This document shows positions 28,742 through 37,908 of a stretch of DNA of 64,000 nucleotides, piece after piece. The notes below the pieces were generated by a model. The model was not told where the DNA came from. It searched no databases and saw nothing but the letters and a program-made list of their open reading frames with translations. The DNA is taken from positions 1 through 64,000 of the forward strand of contig NZ_KB908296.1 in assembly GCF_000382425.1 (NCBI RefSeq). Reading direction: 5' to 3'. Made by a program: the position numbers and the translations under genes. Numbering within the stretch: the stretch's first letter is position 1; each line of letters begins with the position of its first letter. The stretch comes from Empedobacter brevis NBRC 14943 = ATCC 43319 (GTDB lineage Bacteria; Bacteroidota; Bacteroidia; Flavobacteriales; Weeksellaceae).

Positions 28742-29893
28742 TTAATTTACAAAAAATCGACGGCTTGATTTTGAAATATCTCGAATGTATTTCACTTGCA
28801 GCAAAGATTTACCTATTTCAGCAAGAATCGTATTCATCGATATTTCGGAGTCGAAATAGGCGATATACGAACCTCCGTTAAACTTGATTTGTTTAATTTC
28901 TAAATTGGATAAAGCTGTTAATAACTCTTCTTTTGAGTTTGCAACATCAATTTCAACAATTGTAAATTCGTCTTCAGTTTCTTCCTTATTTCCTTGTAAC
29001 TTAAGCTTTCCTTGTTCTAAAAAGAGAACTTCTGTTGAGACCTTTTCTACTTCATACAATTGTTGAGAACTCAAAATAACTCCAAATGGATTCCGAATAG
29101 ATTGTGACAAATATTTCAAATCTTCGAGAATAATTTGTTGGGCCAAAATATCCAGATTTGCCAAAGGTTCATCTAACAGCAATACTTTTGGTCGGCGTAA
29201 TAATGTTCGCGCCAATTCGAAACGCATTTTATATCCGGAAGACAATTGTCTCCATTGCAAATCTTTGTATGGCCAAAGTCCTAAACGCGCCAGCATGACA
29301 TGCGCCAACAAGCTATTTTCTTCATTTTGAATACTGTAACATGTTAAAGTAAATTGAAGATTTTCTAATAAAGATCCATATAAAACTTCGATACGTTGCG
29401 GAACATAAACCAATTTGGTTTTCAATTCGTAACTAAATGGTTTTGCATTCGAAAAATGGTACTTAATTTCTCCAGCAGTTGCTTTCAATTCGCCACAAAT
29501 TAATCGCAACAACGTTGTTTTACCATTTCCGTTCTCTCCAACTAAACCTACAACTTCTCTCGATTTCAAATCAAAAGTGATGGGATGAAGTTTAAAGTTT
29601 CGACGATGATATGCTTTCTCAACATTGCTGGTTGATATCAGAACTTCCTCTTTTTGAAAGGATGGAGGCGTAACTTGTTTTAGTTTTTCAACAAGTTTTA
29701 ACGCTTCTGAAGTTTTATATTCGTTGGTAGATTTTTCATTGTAATAGTTGTCTGAATATGAAATAATCTCTTTGTAAAAAGATTTTTCTCCCAAATCCAA
29801 GACACAATCAATTAATCTTCGATAACCTAAATCGAGATCGTTGTATTGCAAATGATTTTCTACTTCGTTTAATCGTTGGTTAAATTCATTCAT
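28742..29893 (-). CDS. ABC transporter ATP-binding protein
   Basis: 383 aa. An N-terminal helical region of about 85 residues without known homology precedes an ABC domain (about 86-300): Walker A VGENGNGKTTLL (about 118-129), signature LSSGYKMRFELARTLL, Walker B VLLLDEPLANLD. The signature reads SSGYK instead of SGGQ. A C-terminal extension of about 80 residues follows. It is cotranscribed with the membrane protein downstream (12 bp). Substrate unknown. Confidence 0.88.
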   Translation of the reverse strand: MNEFNQRLNEVENHLQYNDLDLGYRRLIDCVLDLGEKSFYKEIISYSDNYYNEKSTNEYKTSEALKLVEKLKQVTPPSFQKEEVLISTSNVEKAYHRRNFKLHPITFDLKSREVVGLVGENGNGKTTLLRLICGELKATAGEIKYHFSNAKPFSYELKTKLVYVPQRIEVLYGSLLENLQFTLTCYSIQNEENSLLAHVMLARLGLWPYKDLQWRQLSSGYKMRFELARTLLRRPKVLLLDEPLANLDILAQQIILEDLKYLSQSIRNPFGVILSSQQLYEVEKVSTEVLFLEQGKLKLQGNKEETEDEFTIVEIDVANSKEELLTALSNLEIKQIKFNGGSYIAYFDSEISMNTILAEIGKSLLQVKYIRDISKSSRRFFVN

Positions 29894-30273
29894 AAACTAA
29901 GAATTAGTTGATATACGAATATAACAAACCTTTTCGTCATATAAAATCGCTAATTGCAGTGAAATTTTAATTTCAACAATTTTTAATAAACTATCTTAAT
30001 TATTTTTTAATTTATTTATTCTCAAGTTTTTACTATTCACAATTTCAGATAATTTATACAAAACTTATACTCTAAATTAGTCATATTCACAAAATTTAAT
30101 AAATGCTATTGATAACTTTTTAATTCACTTTAAAACAAGCTTTTACTATTCACATTTTTAAATTAAATGAAAATTTTTTATCCATTATCAACATTCTTTT
30201 TATAACGCTGTTGATTACAAGTTAATTCATTCATTTGAAATAATATAGTATTAACAATTTAGAATTAAACATT
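29894..30273. other. AT-rich intergenic region with repeated DnaA-box-like words
   Basis: About 380 bp without a convincing reading frame. It holds a 19-base direct repeat with one mismatch, CAAG(T/C)TTTTACTATTCACA, at 30023-30041 and 30135-30153. Both copies end in CTATTCACA, one base from the DnaA box TTATNCACA. A third such word (ATATTCACA) lies between them, and TTATCAACA occurs near 30185. It contains the upstream region of the ABC ATPase gene. Origin function is only a possibility. Confidence 0.35.
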
Positions 30274-30298
30274 AAAAAAGTCGAGCAAAAGCCCGACT
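30274..30298 (-). terminator. Terminator of pgk
   Basis: AGTCGAGC pairs with GCCCGACT (one mismatch) around AAAA. On the minus strand it is followed by six T residues, 30 nt after the pgk stop. Confidence 0.8.
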
Positions 30299-30328
30299 CA
30301 AATTTTATCTTGAAAAATACTTGTTTTC

Positions 30329-31519
30329 TTATTTCAGAATTGCAGCAACTCCAGGTAATTCTCTGCCTTCAAGAGACTCTAACATTGCTCCACCTCCTGT
30401 AGACACATAACTTACTTTGTCATCGTATGCAAATTGTTTTACAAAAGCGACAGAATCTCCACCTCCAACTAAAGAAAATGCACCATTCGCTGTAGCTTCT
30501 GCAATTGCATCGCCTAAAGCTATTGTTCCTTTTGAAAAATTTGACATTTCAAAAACTCCCAATGGGCCATTCCACAAAATCGTTTTTGAATGGTTAATAA
30601 CATCAGCAAAAATTTTAGACGATTCTACACCTACGTCCATTCCCATCCAGCCATCCGGAATCTGATCTGAAGGAACAGTTTGAGTATTGGCTTCATTACT
30701 AAAATTATCTGCGATTACATTATCAACCGGTAAATAAACGTTGACGTTATGTTTTTTACATTCCGCTAAAATTTCTTTCGCTAAATCTAATTTATCATCT
30801 TCCACTAACGAATTTCCAATTTTTCCTCCATTTGCTTTTACAAAAGTATAGGTCATTCCACCACCAATGATCAAGTTATCAATAACTGGTAAAATGTTGT
30901 TGATAATGGTAATTTTTGAAGAGACTTTAGCTCCTCCAAGTACTGCTGTTACAGGTTTTTCACCATCAGCTAACACTTTGTTGATAGCTGTTAACTCTTG
31001 TTCCATTAACAATCCAAAACATTTGTTTTCTGCAAAAAAATCTGCAATAATTGCCGTAGAAGCATGTGCGCGGTGTGCCGTTCCAAATGCATCATTCACA
31101 TAAATATCTCCGAATTCAGATAATGCTCTAGCAAAATCTTTATCACCAGCTTCTTCTTCACTATGGAAACGAACATTTTCCAATAATAAAACCTGGCCTG
31201 GTTTTAGATTACTTACTTTTAGTTTCGCGTCTTCGCCAATTACATCATTTGCAACAATCACATCAACGCCAAGAATTTCAGAAACTTTTGATGCAATATG
31301 CTTTAATGAATATTTATCATTGAATTCTCCTTTAGGACGTCCCAAATGACTCATTAAAACAACCGCTCCACCATCTTTCAATACTTTATCTATTGTTGGT
31401 TTTGCAGCTCTAATTCGTGTATCATCAGTAACATTTAAATTTTCGTCTTGCGGAACATTGAAGTCAACACGAATTAATGCTTTTTTATTTTCGAAATTGT
31501 AGTCGTTGATTGTTTTCAT
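30329..31519 (-). CDS. pgk: Phosphoglycerate kinase
   Basis: Glycolytic enzyme making ATP and 3-phosphoglycerate from 1,3-bisphosphoglycerate. 396 aa from ATG 31519 ([20 protein letters not shown]), the usual family start; ten extra upstream codons are open but begin in leader sequence close to the promoter. Substrate motifs DFNVP and SHLGRPKG, and the nucleotide-binding [12 protein letters not shown] near the C-terminus, are intact. Monocistronic with its own promoter and terminator. Confidence 0.96.
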   Translation of the reverse strand: MKTINDYNFENKKALIRVDFNVPQDENLNVTDDTRIRAAKPTIDKVLKDGGAVVLMSHLGRPKGEFNDKYSLKHIASKVSEILGVDVIVANDVIGEDAKLKVSNLKPGQVLLLENVRFHSEEEAGDKDFARALSEFGDIYVNDAFGTAHRAHASTAIIADFFAENKCFGLLMEQELTAINKVLADGEKPVTAVLGGAKVSSKITIINNILPVIDNLIIGGGMTYTFVKANGGKIGNSLVEDDKLDLAKEILAECKKHNVNVYLPVDNVIADNFSNEANTQTVPSDQIPDGWMGMDVGVESSKIFADVINHSKTILWNGPLGVFEMSNFSKGTIALGDAIAEATANGAFSLVGGGDSVAFVKQFAYDDKVSYVSTGGGAMLESLEGRELPGVAAILK

Positions 31520-32062
31520 AGTTTGTTTTTGAAATTTTGAATTACACAAAAGTAATCAAAGTTTCATTTTCGAGCTCAAAATGGATCAACACAATTTTCA
31601 ACTATTAACAATTCATAATAATTAGAATAGATGAATAAATTTTTAAATTTTAAAAAAAGAAAAAAATGTTACTATTATTAGCACTGTTAATATGTGGATA
31701 ACTAAACTGAGATAAATTTTATTTAATAGCAATTAACAAGCTATTATTTGTAATTTTGTTTTGTAATGAAAGAGTTAGATATCCTATCAACAATTTATGA
31801 TTTTAGTTGATAAACAACTTTTGTTAAAAAGAAGTTTTGTGAAAACTATTCATAACGGTGTGAAAATCTTTTGTGCCAAAATGAAAACTTTTACTTGACT
31901 TGTATTGATTTATTTCTAATTGAAATTTGTCATCAGATTTCCAAATTTTAGACTCGAAAAGTTATTAGTTTTATTCAATCATCTTTTAACAACTTGTTAC
32001 TTTTACTTAACATTTGATTTACAATTATTTAAACAAAAACAACAAAAACACCTGTTAATTAA
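31520..32062. other. Long AT-rich divergent region between pgk and rpiB
   Basis: About 540 bp carrying the pgk promoter on the left and the rpiB upstream region on the right. It contains an exact DnaA-box word, TGTGGATAA (31692-31700), and looser copies CTATCAACA and GTTGATAAA (about 31785-31815). A 14-codon frame at 31766-31810 starts 8 nt after a TAATTTTG promoter-like element (31751-31758) and is followed by a small AGTTG/CAACT hairpin. No larger frame, tRNA or known riboswitch is visible. Confidence 0.35.
31547..31579 (-). promoter_or_regulatory. Promoter of pgk
   Basis: Minus-strand TTG (31577-31579), a 22-nt spacer, then TACTTTTG (31547-31554). The expected transcript starts near 31540, giving a leader of about 20 nt to the ATG at 31519. 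Confidence 0.55.
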
Positions 32063-32503
32063 ATGAAAATTGCAATCGGAGCGGACCATGCTGGGTTCGA
32101 TTATAAGGAGAAATTAGTACCCTTTTTAACAAGTCAAGGGTTTGAGGTTGAGGATTTTGGAACGTTCTCAACAGAAAGTGTTGATTACCCTGATTTTGCA
32201 CATCCAACTGCACAAGCTGTTGAAGATGGAAAAGCGGATTTCGGAATTTTAATTTGTGGTAGTGCACAAGGCGTAACAATGACAGCGAATAAACACCAAG
32301 GAATTCGAGCTGCTTTATGTTGGATGACTGATATTGCGCGTTTGTCGAGACAACATAACAATGCAAATGTATTGACTTTACCTGCACGATTTATTGCATA
32401 TGAATATGCAGAAGAAATTGTGACTACTTTTTTAGCTACAGAATTTGAAGGTGGTCGCCATCAAGGACGTGTAGATAAAATTGCTTGTTCTTACAACGGC
32501 TAA
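32063..32503 (+). CDS. rpiB: Ribose-5-phosphate isomerase B
   Basis: Interconverts ribose 5-phosphate and ribulose 5-phosphate in the pentose phosphate pathway. 146 aa, RpiB/LacAB fold. N-terminal IGADHAGFDYKE; the active-site cysteine C65 sits in ILICGSAQGVTMTANKH, and the HNNANVLTLPAR block follows. RpiB usually reads CGTGIG here; the CGSAQG variant still keeps the cysteine and the downstream NKH. Monocistronic, with a strong terminator. Confidence 0.92.
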   Translation: MKIAIGADHAGFDYKEKLVPFLTSQGFEVEDFGTFSTESVDYPDFAHPTAQAVEDGKADFGILICGSAQGVTMTANKHQGIRAALCWMTDIARLSRQHNNANVLTLPARFIAYEYAEEIVTTFLATEFEGGRHQGRVDKIACSYNG

Positions 32504-32527
32504 TAGGATATAAATATGTAGAGTTTC

Positions 32528-32561
32528 ATCTGTCAATTCTTATAAATTGACAGATTTTTTT
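32528..32561 (+). terminator. Terminator of rpiB
   Basis: Perfect 11-bp stem ATCTGTCAATT/AATTGACAGAT with a 6-nt loop, followed by T residues, 25 nt after the stop. Confidence 0.88.
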
Positions 32562-32743
32562 GTTTAAAAATTAAATTTTATTTTTGTTTTTATTTTAAAT
32601 AGTTAACTAAAAATGATATTTTTTGTTTAAAATTAAATTTATTTTAAATCAATTTAAGTAAATATAAAACTTTAATTTTTTGCTTGTTCTACTTTTACAT
32701 CCAGAAATTAATTATAGCTAATTATTATTAAAGATTAAAAGAA

Positions 32744-33748
32744 ATGAGCAGAGCATTATTACTTAGAGAGCAAGCAATATCTTTCGTAAAAGAAGAATTC
32801 TCTAAAGGATTACAGAAAGAATTAAATATTATTCCTGTTTCAGGACCACTAGTTGTTTTAGATGGAACTGGAATTAATGATGATTTGAATAGTATTGAAA
32901 GACCAGTACAATTTCCGATTAAATCTTTGAATGATAAAAATGCTGTTGTTGTACATTCTTTGGCAAAATGGAAACGTATTCGTCTGAAAGAATTGGAAAT
33001 AGAACCTGGAGAAGGAATTATTACAGATATGCGTGCCTTGCGTCCGGACGAAGATTATTCGCCTATTCATTCTATTTATGTGGATCAGTGGGATTGGGAA
33101 AAAGTAATTGTACCACAAGATCGTGAGCTAGATTATCTTTTTGAAACGGTGAAATCTATTTATGAAGTGATTAAGCAAACAGAAATAAATGTAGAAGCTA
33201 AATACCCTCAGCTAAAAGCAGTTTTACCAAAAGATATTACATTTATTTCTTCAGAAGATTTGTTACAGAAATACCCAACATATTCATCTAAAGAAAGAGA
33301 GAATGCCATTTGTAAAGAATTTGGAGCTGTTTTCGTATACGGAATTGGCGGTGAGTTGAGTAATGGAGAATTTCACGATGCTCGTGCTGCTGATTATGAT
33401 GATTGGAGTACCATAAATAGTGCAGGTTTTAAAGGTTTGAACGGAGATATTTTAGTTTGGAATCCTGTTTTGGAATCAGCATTTGAATTATCTTCTATGG
33501 GAATTCGTGTGGATAAAAAAGCTTTGTTAAAACAATTGGAATTGAGAGATTCAACAGATCGTAAAAACTTACTTTTCCATTCGATGTTATTAGATGATCA
33601 ATTAACCGAATCGATAGGAGGAGGAATCGGACAATCTCGTATGTGTATGTTTATGTTAAAATCGAAACATATAGGAGAAGTCCAGGCAAGTATTTGGGAT
33701 AGAAAAGTAAAAGAAAAATTGAAAGAAGAAAGTATTGAATTACTATAA
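32744..33748 (+). CDS. asnA: Aspartate-ammonia ligase (asparagine synthetase A)
   Basis: Forms asparagine from aspartate, ammonia and ATP. 334 aa, close to E. coli AsnA (330). It has the class II aminoacyl-tRNA-synthetase-like fold with VSGPLVVLDGTGINDDLN near the N-terminus, SLAKWKR (about 71-77), DMRALRPDED, and the C-terminal nucleotide motif GGGIGQSRMCMFML. Monocistronic. An AT-rich 240-bp upstream region holds the rpiB terminator and a TACTTTTA promoter-like element. Confidence 0.95.
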   Translation: MSRALLLREQAISFVKEEFSKGLQKELNIIPVSGPLVVLDGTGINDDLNSIERPVQFPIKSLNDKNAVVVHSLAKWKRIRLKELEIEPGEGIITDMRALRPDEDYSPIHSIYVDQWDWEKVIVPQDRELDYLFETVKSIYEVIKQTEINVEAKYPQLKAVLPKDITFISSEDLLQKYPTYSSKERENAICKEFGAVFVYGIGGELSNGEFHDARAADYDDWSTINSAGFKGLNGDILVWNPVLESAFELSSMGIRVDKKALLKQLELRDSTDRKNLLFHSMLLDDQLTESIGGGIGQSRMCMFMLKSKHIGEVQASIWDRKVKEKLKEESIELL

Positions 33749-33752
33749 TTTT

Positions 33753-33787
33753 AAAAAAGCAGTTTCATTATTTTGAAGCTGCTTTTT
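33753..33787. terminator. Terminator of asnA
   Basis: AAAAAGCAGTTTC pairs with GAAGCTGCTTTTT apart from one mismatch, with an 8-nt loop and T/A tails, 5 nt after the stop. It could also serve the convergent glycosyltransferase gene. Confidence 0.8.
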
Positions 33788-33881
33788 ATTTTGATTATAT
33801 CAAATAAACAATGTTTATAACTGTTGATATTTGATGTTAATTTATTGTAATAAAATATTTTAATGGAATTAAAATTGTTAA

Positions 33882-34679
33882 TTAAGAGATTCGTTCATTT
33901 TTCTTTGCAATAAAACTATCATAGAATTTTTTTAAACCGTGATGATTCATTAAATAGAAATATTTCGGAAACACACGATTCAATTCATAACGAATTTGTC
34001 TTAATAGTTTAGCCTTTTTTAATTGTCTGTCTATTTGAATTTGAGTTTCGACCGGTGCCGGTTGTACAAGAGACGGAAGAAGGTTATATATTCTCAAATC
34101 AAATTCCCAAGCATGCTGTAAATCGCAATCGATTGGGCGTTGAATTGTAGGAAGCGGTTTTTTTATCTTTGTTAAAAATTTTTCTGCTGCTTTTCTTGTC
34201 CAAATGGCAGCAATTGTTGTAATTGGAATACTTGTTCCACACGCCGCAATAATATGTTTTTCGTCTACATTCGCTATTTTTATATGTTTTCTTTTTCCGT
34301 TAAATAATTTTAAAACATCCCATTGATCTTTTGTTGGAAGTCTATCATATATAGAAAGTGAATGTTCTACGGCAGATTTAAAATCGTCAGCTAAGATCGC
34401 ATCATCTTCTATAATGACAGCAAACTCATTGTCAGAATTTAAAAATATTTCTAATGTTTTGACATGACTCAAATAACAACCAATTTCACCAGGAACTAAA
34501 TCTCGGTCGTATTTATTATTTACTTTATATGAAGAAGGGTTGAGCGTTTTAGCATCTATAGCAGAAATCCTTTCATAAGAAATTTCACATTTATTGAACT
34601 CATTCTCCATTAATTTTAACCGTTCATCAGCACGATCCAGGTTAATCAAATAAGTTTGATACAAAGGTTTAGTTTTCAT
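33882..34679 (-). CDS. Glycosyltransferase family 25 protein
   Basis: About 265 aa from ATG 34679; in-frame ATG 34688 and GTG 34694 are alternatives. The -7 promoter element (34697-34704) abuts the GTG, so transcription would start inside the longer forms, favouring 34679. GT25 hallmarks are TYLINLDRADERL at the N-terminus, GEIGCYLSHVKTLE (about 73-86) and the DxD-like EDDAI (about 100-104). GT25 enzymes add galactose or glucose to lipopolysaccharide or capsule. It stands alone, not in a polysaccharide cluster. Confidence 0.85.
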   Translation of the reverse strand: MKTKPLYQTYLINLDRADERLKLMENEFNKCEISYERISAIDAKTLNPSSYKVNNKYDRDLVPGEIGCYLSHVKTLEIFLNSDNEFAVIIEDDAILADDFKSAVEHSLSIYDRLPTKDQWDVLKLFNGKRKHIKIANVDEKHIIAACGTSIPITTIAAIWTRKAAEKFLTKIKKPLPTIQRPIDCDLQHAWEFDLRIYNLLPSLVQPAPVETQIQIDRQLKKAKLLRQIRYELNRVFPKYFYLMNHHGLKKFYDSFIAKKNERIS

Positions 34680-34696
34680 TCTATTCATTATCACCG

Positions 34697-34728
34697 CAAA
34701 AATAGTTTTTTTGGCTCAATTTTCGCAA
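34697..34728 (-). promoter_or_regulatory. Promoter of the GT25 gene
   Basis: Minus-strand TTG (34726-34728), a 21-nt spacer, TATTTTTG (34697-34704). Used above to choose the start codon. Confidence 0.55.
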
Positions 34729-34785
34729 TAAATCAAAACATTACAAGTAATCTTATCCTTTGCATAACATAGAATTGGCTGTAAA

Positions 34786-34818
34786 TTGTTATTTTAGATA
34801 AAGGATATGTTACCTTTG
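34786..34818 (+). promoter_or_regulatory. Promoter of rnr
   Basis: TTG (34786-34788), a 22-nt spacer, TACCTTTG (34811-34818). The transcript would carry a leader of about 130 nt, rich in A/T, before the rnr ATG. Confidence 0.55.
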
Positions 34819-34957
34819 CAGTGGTTATGTTGTTTATTAACATCTTATCAATAATTATTAAAAATATATTGATAATCAATTAATTAAGGTGTTTATTTAT
34901 TAACTATTTTATAATAAATCTCAAAATTTAAAAAAGAGATTTGACACAAAAAAAATT

Positions 34958-37117
34958 ATGCCAAGAAGAAATTTTAAAAATACAAGGGCGAAAAAAGACA
35001 AAAACATAACAAAGTTTACGAAGTCTATCATCGAAATTTTATTTCAAAACCCCAATAAACCTTTAAATTATAAACAAATTGCTTCAGCACTTAAACTGAC
35101 AAATAGAATTGATACTGAATTATTAGTAAAAAATCTGAATGTTTTATTAGCTGACAAAAAGATTTCCGAAGTAGAAAGAGGAAAGTATAAAATCAATGCG
35201 ACCAACGATTATATGGTAGGAATTGCAGATTTGACTTCTTCGGGGAGCGCTTACATCATGATCGATGGTTTAGAACAGGATGTTTTTGTTCAAAAGGGAA
35301 AAACACGAAATGCGTTGATGGGTGATACTGTACGTGTTTATATTTACCCAAGAAAACATGCGAAGCAATCAAAAACAGAAGGGGAAATTGTAGAAGTTAT
35401 TGAACGTAATAAAACAGAGTTTACAGGAATTTTCGAATTAGGAAAGAATGGAAATTTTGGTTTTGTTACGATGCAAAATGGAAACCATGATTTTTTTATT
35501 CCTAAAGAACGTATGAATGGAGCACAACCCGGAGAAAAAGTTGTTGTTCGATTAACAAATTGGCCAGAAGGCTCTAATTCACCATTTGGAGAAATTACAG
35601 AAGTTTTAGGAAGTCCTGACGATACAGATGTTGAAATTCATGCTATTTTATTGGAATACGATTTACCGGAGAAATTTCCGGATGAAGTAGAAGAAGAGGC
35701 AAATCAATTGGATACTTCGATTGATGAAAACGAAGTTGCACGACGTAGAGATATGCGAAATGTAACAACATTTACAATTGACCCAAAAGATGCAAAAGAC
35801 TTTGACGATGCATTATCAATCAGAAAATTGGAAAACGGGAACTGGGAAATTGGAGTACATATAGCCGATGTTACACATTATGTTCGCCCAGGTTCGTTAA
35901 TTGAACAAGAGGCTTATAAGAGAGCAACATCTGTTTATTTGGTGGATAGAGTGGTGCCAATGTTACCGGAGATTTTATCGAATGTTGCATGTTCTTTACG
36001 TCCAAATGAAGATAAATACACTTTCTCAGGTGTATTTGAAATGGATGATAATGCAAAAATTGTTAAAACGTGGTTTGGACGCACAGTAACACATTCGGAT
36101 AGACGTTTTACCTACGAAGAAGCACAAGAAATTATAGAAGGAAAAGATGGAGATTTTAAGGATGAAATCTTGACATTAGATCGTTTAGCAAAAACAATGC
36201 GTCAAAAACGTATGAAATACGGAGCAGTTAATTTTGATAAAGTGGAAGTGAAATTTGATTTGGATCAAAAGCATAATCCGCAAGGAATTTTCTTCAAAAT
36301 TTCAAAAGATTCGAATAAGCTGATTGAAGAATTTATGTTGTTGTGTAACCGTAAAGTTTCTGAATTTATCAGTTTAGATAAACATGGAAAAGAAAATAGC
36401 AATACGTATATTTACCGTGTTCACGACGATCCAAATCCAGATAAATTATTAGACTTAAAGAATTTTATCCGTCAGTTTGGATATGAATTAGAAATTGGAG
36501 ACCGTAAAACGACTATTCAATCGATGAACAAATTGTTAGCAGATGTAAAAGGGAAACCGGAAGAAAATATGGTTGAAACTTTGGCAATGCGAACAATGGC
36601 TAAAGCAAAATATACGACAGAAAATATCGGACATTATGGGTTAGCATTTGATTATTATACACATTTTACATCGCCAATTCGTCGTTATCCTGATATGATG
36701 GCACACCGTCTGTTACAAGATTATTTAAATGGTAAAAAATCTCCCATAGCAGCTGTTTATGAAGATAAAACAAAGCATTGTTCTTCTCGTGAGAAAATTG
36801 CAGCAGAAGCAGAGAGAGAATCAATTAAATATATGCAGGTAAAATACATGGAACAATTTGTTGGAGAAACATTTGATGCTTTTATTACCGGTGTTCAGGA
36901 TTATGGAATTTTTGTTGAAATTCCGGAAACGCGTTGTGAAGGATTGATTCGTTCTCGTGCAATGAAAGCAGATCATTTTGTTTTTGACGAAAAAAATCAT
37001 GCTTTAGTAGGGAAACGTACACGTGTTAAATATCAATTGGGAAGCCCCGTTAGAATCAAAGTTTTAAATGCCGATTTGATCAAGAAGCAATTAGATTTTG
37101 AATTGGTTGATGCTTAA
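34958..37117 (+). CDS. rnr: Ribonuclease R
   Basis: Processive 3'-5' exoribonuclease acting on structured RNA. 719 aa: N-terminal winged-helix (about 20-75), cold-shock/OB domains (about 80-230), catalytic RNB domain (about 265-590) with the metal-binding aspartates in IDPKDAKDFDDAL, and a C-terminal S1 domain (about 640-717, FDAFITGVQDYGIFVEI). It lacks the long basic tail of E. coli RNase R. Followed 41 bp later by a LysE-type exporter in the same direction. Confidence 0.96.
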   Translation: MPRRNFKNTRAKKDKNITKFTKSIIEILFQNPNKPLNYKQIASALKLTNRIDTELLVKNLNVLLADKKISEVERGKYKINATNDYMVGIADLTSSGSAYIMIDGLEQDVFVQKGKTRNALMGDTVRVYIYPRKHAKQSKTEGEIVEVIERNKTEFTGIFELGKNGNFGFVTMQNGNHDFFIPKERMNGAQPGEKVVVRLTNWPEGSNSPFGEITEVLGSPDDTDVEIHAILLEYDLPEKFPDEVEEEANQLDTSIDENEVARRRDMRNVTTFTIDPKDAKDFDDALSIRKLENGNWEIGVHIADVTHYVRPGSLIEQEAYKRATSVYLVDRVVPMLPEILSNVACSLRPNEDKYTFSGVFEMDDNAKIVKTWFGRTVTHSDRRFTYEEAQEIIEGKDGDFKDEILTLDRLAKTMRQKRMKYGAVNFDKVEVKFDLDQKHNPQGIFFKISKDSNKLIEEFMLLCNRKVSEFISLDKHGKENSNTYIYRVHDDPNPDKLLDLKNFIRQFGYELEIGDRKTTIQSMNKLLADVKGKPEENMVETLAMRTMAKAKYTTENIGHYGLAFDYYTHFTSPIRRYPDMMAHRLLQDYLNGKKSPIAAVYEDKTKHCSSREKIAAEAERESIKYMQVKYMEQFVGETFDAFITGVQDYGIFVEIPETRCEGLIRSRAMKADHFVFDEKNHALVGKRTRVKYQLGSPVRIKVLNADLIKKQLDFELVDA

Positions 37118-37158
37118 ATTTCATAATTTAAACTTATCTTGCAGACCTTAATTAAGTT

Positions 37159-37842
37159 ATGGAAATAATATTTTCGGCCATACTAATAGGTTTTTTGTTA
37201 AGTACAATTCTTATCGGACCTGTATTTTTCTTACTTATAGAAACTAGTTTACGTAGAAGTTGGAAAACAGCTGTAGTGCTAGATTTAGGAGTAATAGCTG
37301 CAGATATTCTATGTATTGCCGCTGCCTATTACGGGAGTAAGGATTTTACAGATTATGTCACCAGCCATCCGAAGTTCTACCGTATTTACATCATTGCCGG
37401 CTTCTTTGTTTTGATTTATGGAATTTTTATGTATTTCTCTAAACCAAAATTACATATAGAAAGCGAAGCGGGATTTGTGAGCAACAATTACATGAGAACT
37501 TTTATCAATGGGTTTATCATGAATTTATTGAATATAGGTGTCATTGTTTTTTGGTTTGTCATTGTTTCTTCAATTATGATTCAATACCCAAAAGGAAGTG
37601 ATTTTATGCTTTATATAGGTGTTGTATTAACAACTTATTTTGTGATTGATTTGTTTAAAATTTTCTTAGCCGGAAAGCTTCAAAAACGATTCACAGATCA
37701 AAAAGTATTTATGGTTCGAAAAGGAGTAGGAATCTGTCTGTTAATATTTGGATTAATAATTATTCTTAAAGGTTTCGGATTCTTTAAAGAGATTGATCAA
37801 AAGATTGAAAGTCAACTTATAAATCAAGAACATACACATTAA
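37159..37842 (+). CDS. LysE-family translocator
   Basis: 227 aa, six hydrophobic helices. The N-terminal GFLLSTILIGPVFFLLIETSLRRSWK matches the LysE/RhtB pattern (small residues around GP, then a basic cap). Family members export amino acids; the substrate is not predictable. 41 bp downstream of rnr, probably cotranscribed, and followed by a strong terminator. Confidence 0.88.
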   Translation: MEIIFSAILIGFLLSTILIGPVFFLLIETSLRRSWKTAVVLDLGVIAADILCIAAAYYGSKDFTDYVTSHPKFYRIYIIAGFFVLIYGIFMYFSKPKLHIESEAGFVSNNYMRTFINGFIMNLLNIGVIVFWFVIVSSIMIQYPKGSDFMLYIGVVLTTYFVIDLFKIFLAGKLQKRFTDQKVFMVRKGVGICLLIFGLIIILKGFGFFKEIDQKIESQLINQEHTH

Positions 37843-37845
37843 AAT

Positions 37846-37882
37846 AAAAACCTCCCATCAATTATTGAGGGGAGGTTTTTTT
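37846..37882. terminator. Bidirectional terminator
   Basis: AAAACCTCCC pairs with GGGAGGTTTT, with T/A runs on both sides, between convergent lysE-type and heptosyltransferase-like genes. Confidence 0.85.
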
Positions 37883-37908
37883 ATGTAAATGATTTTCAAA
37901 AACCTTTA

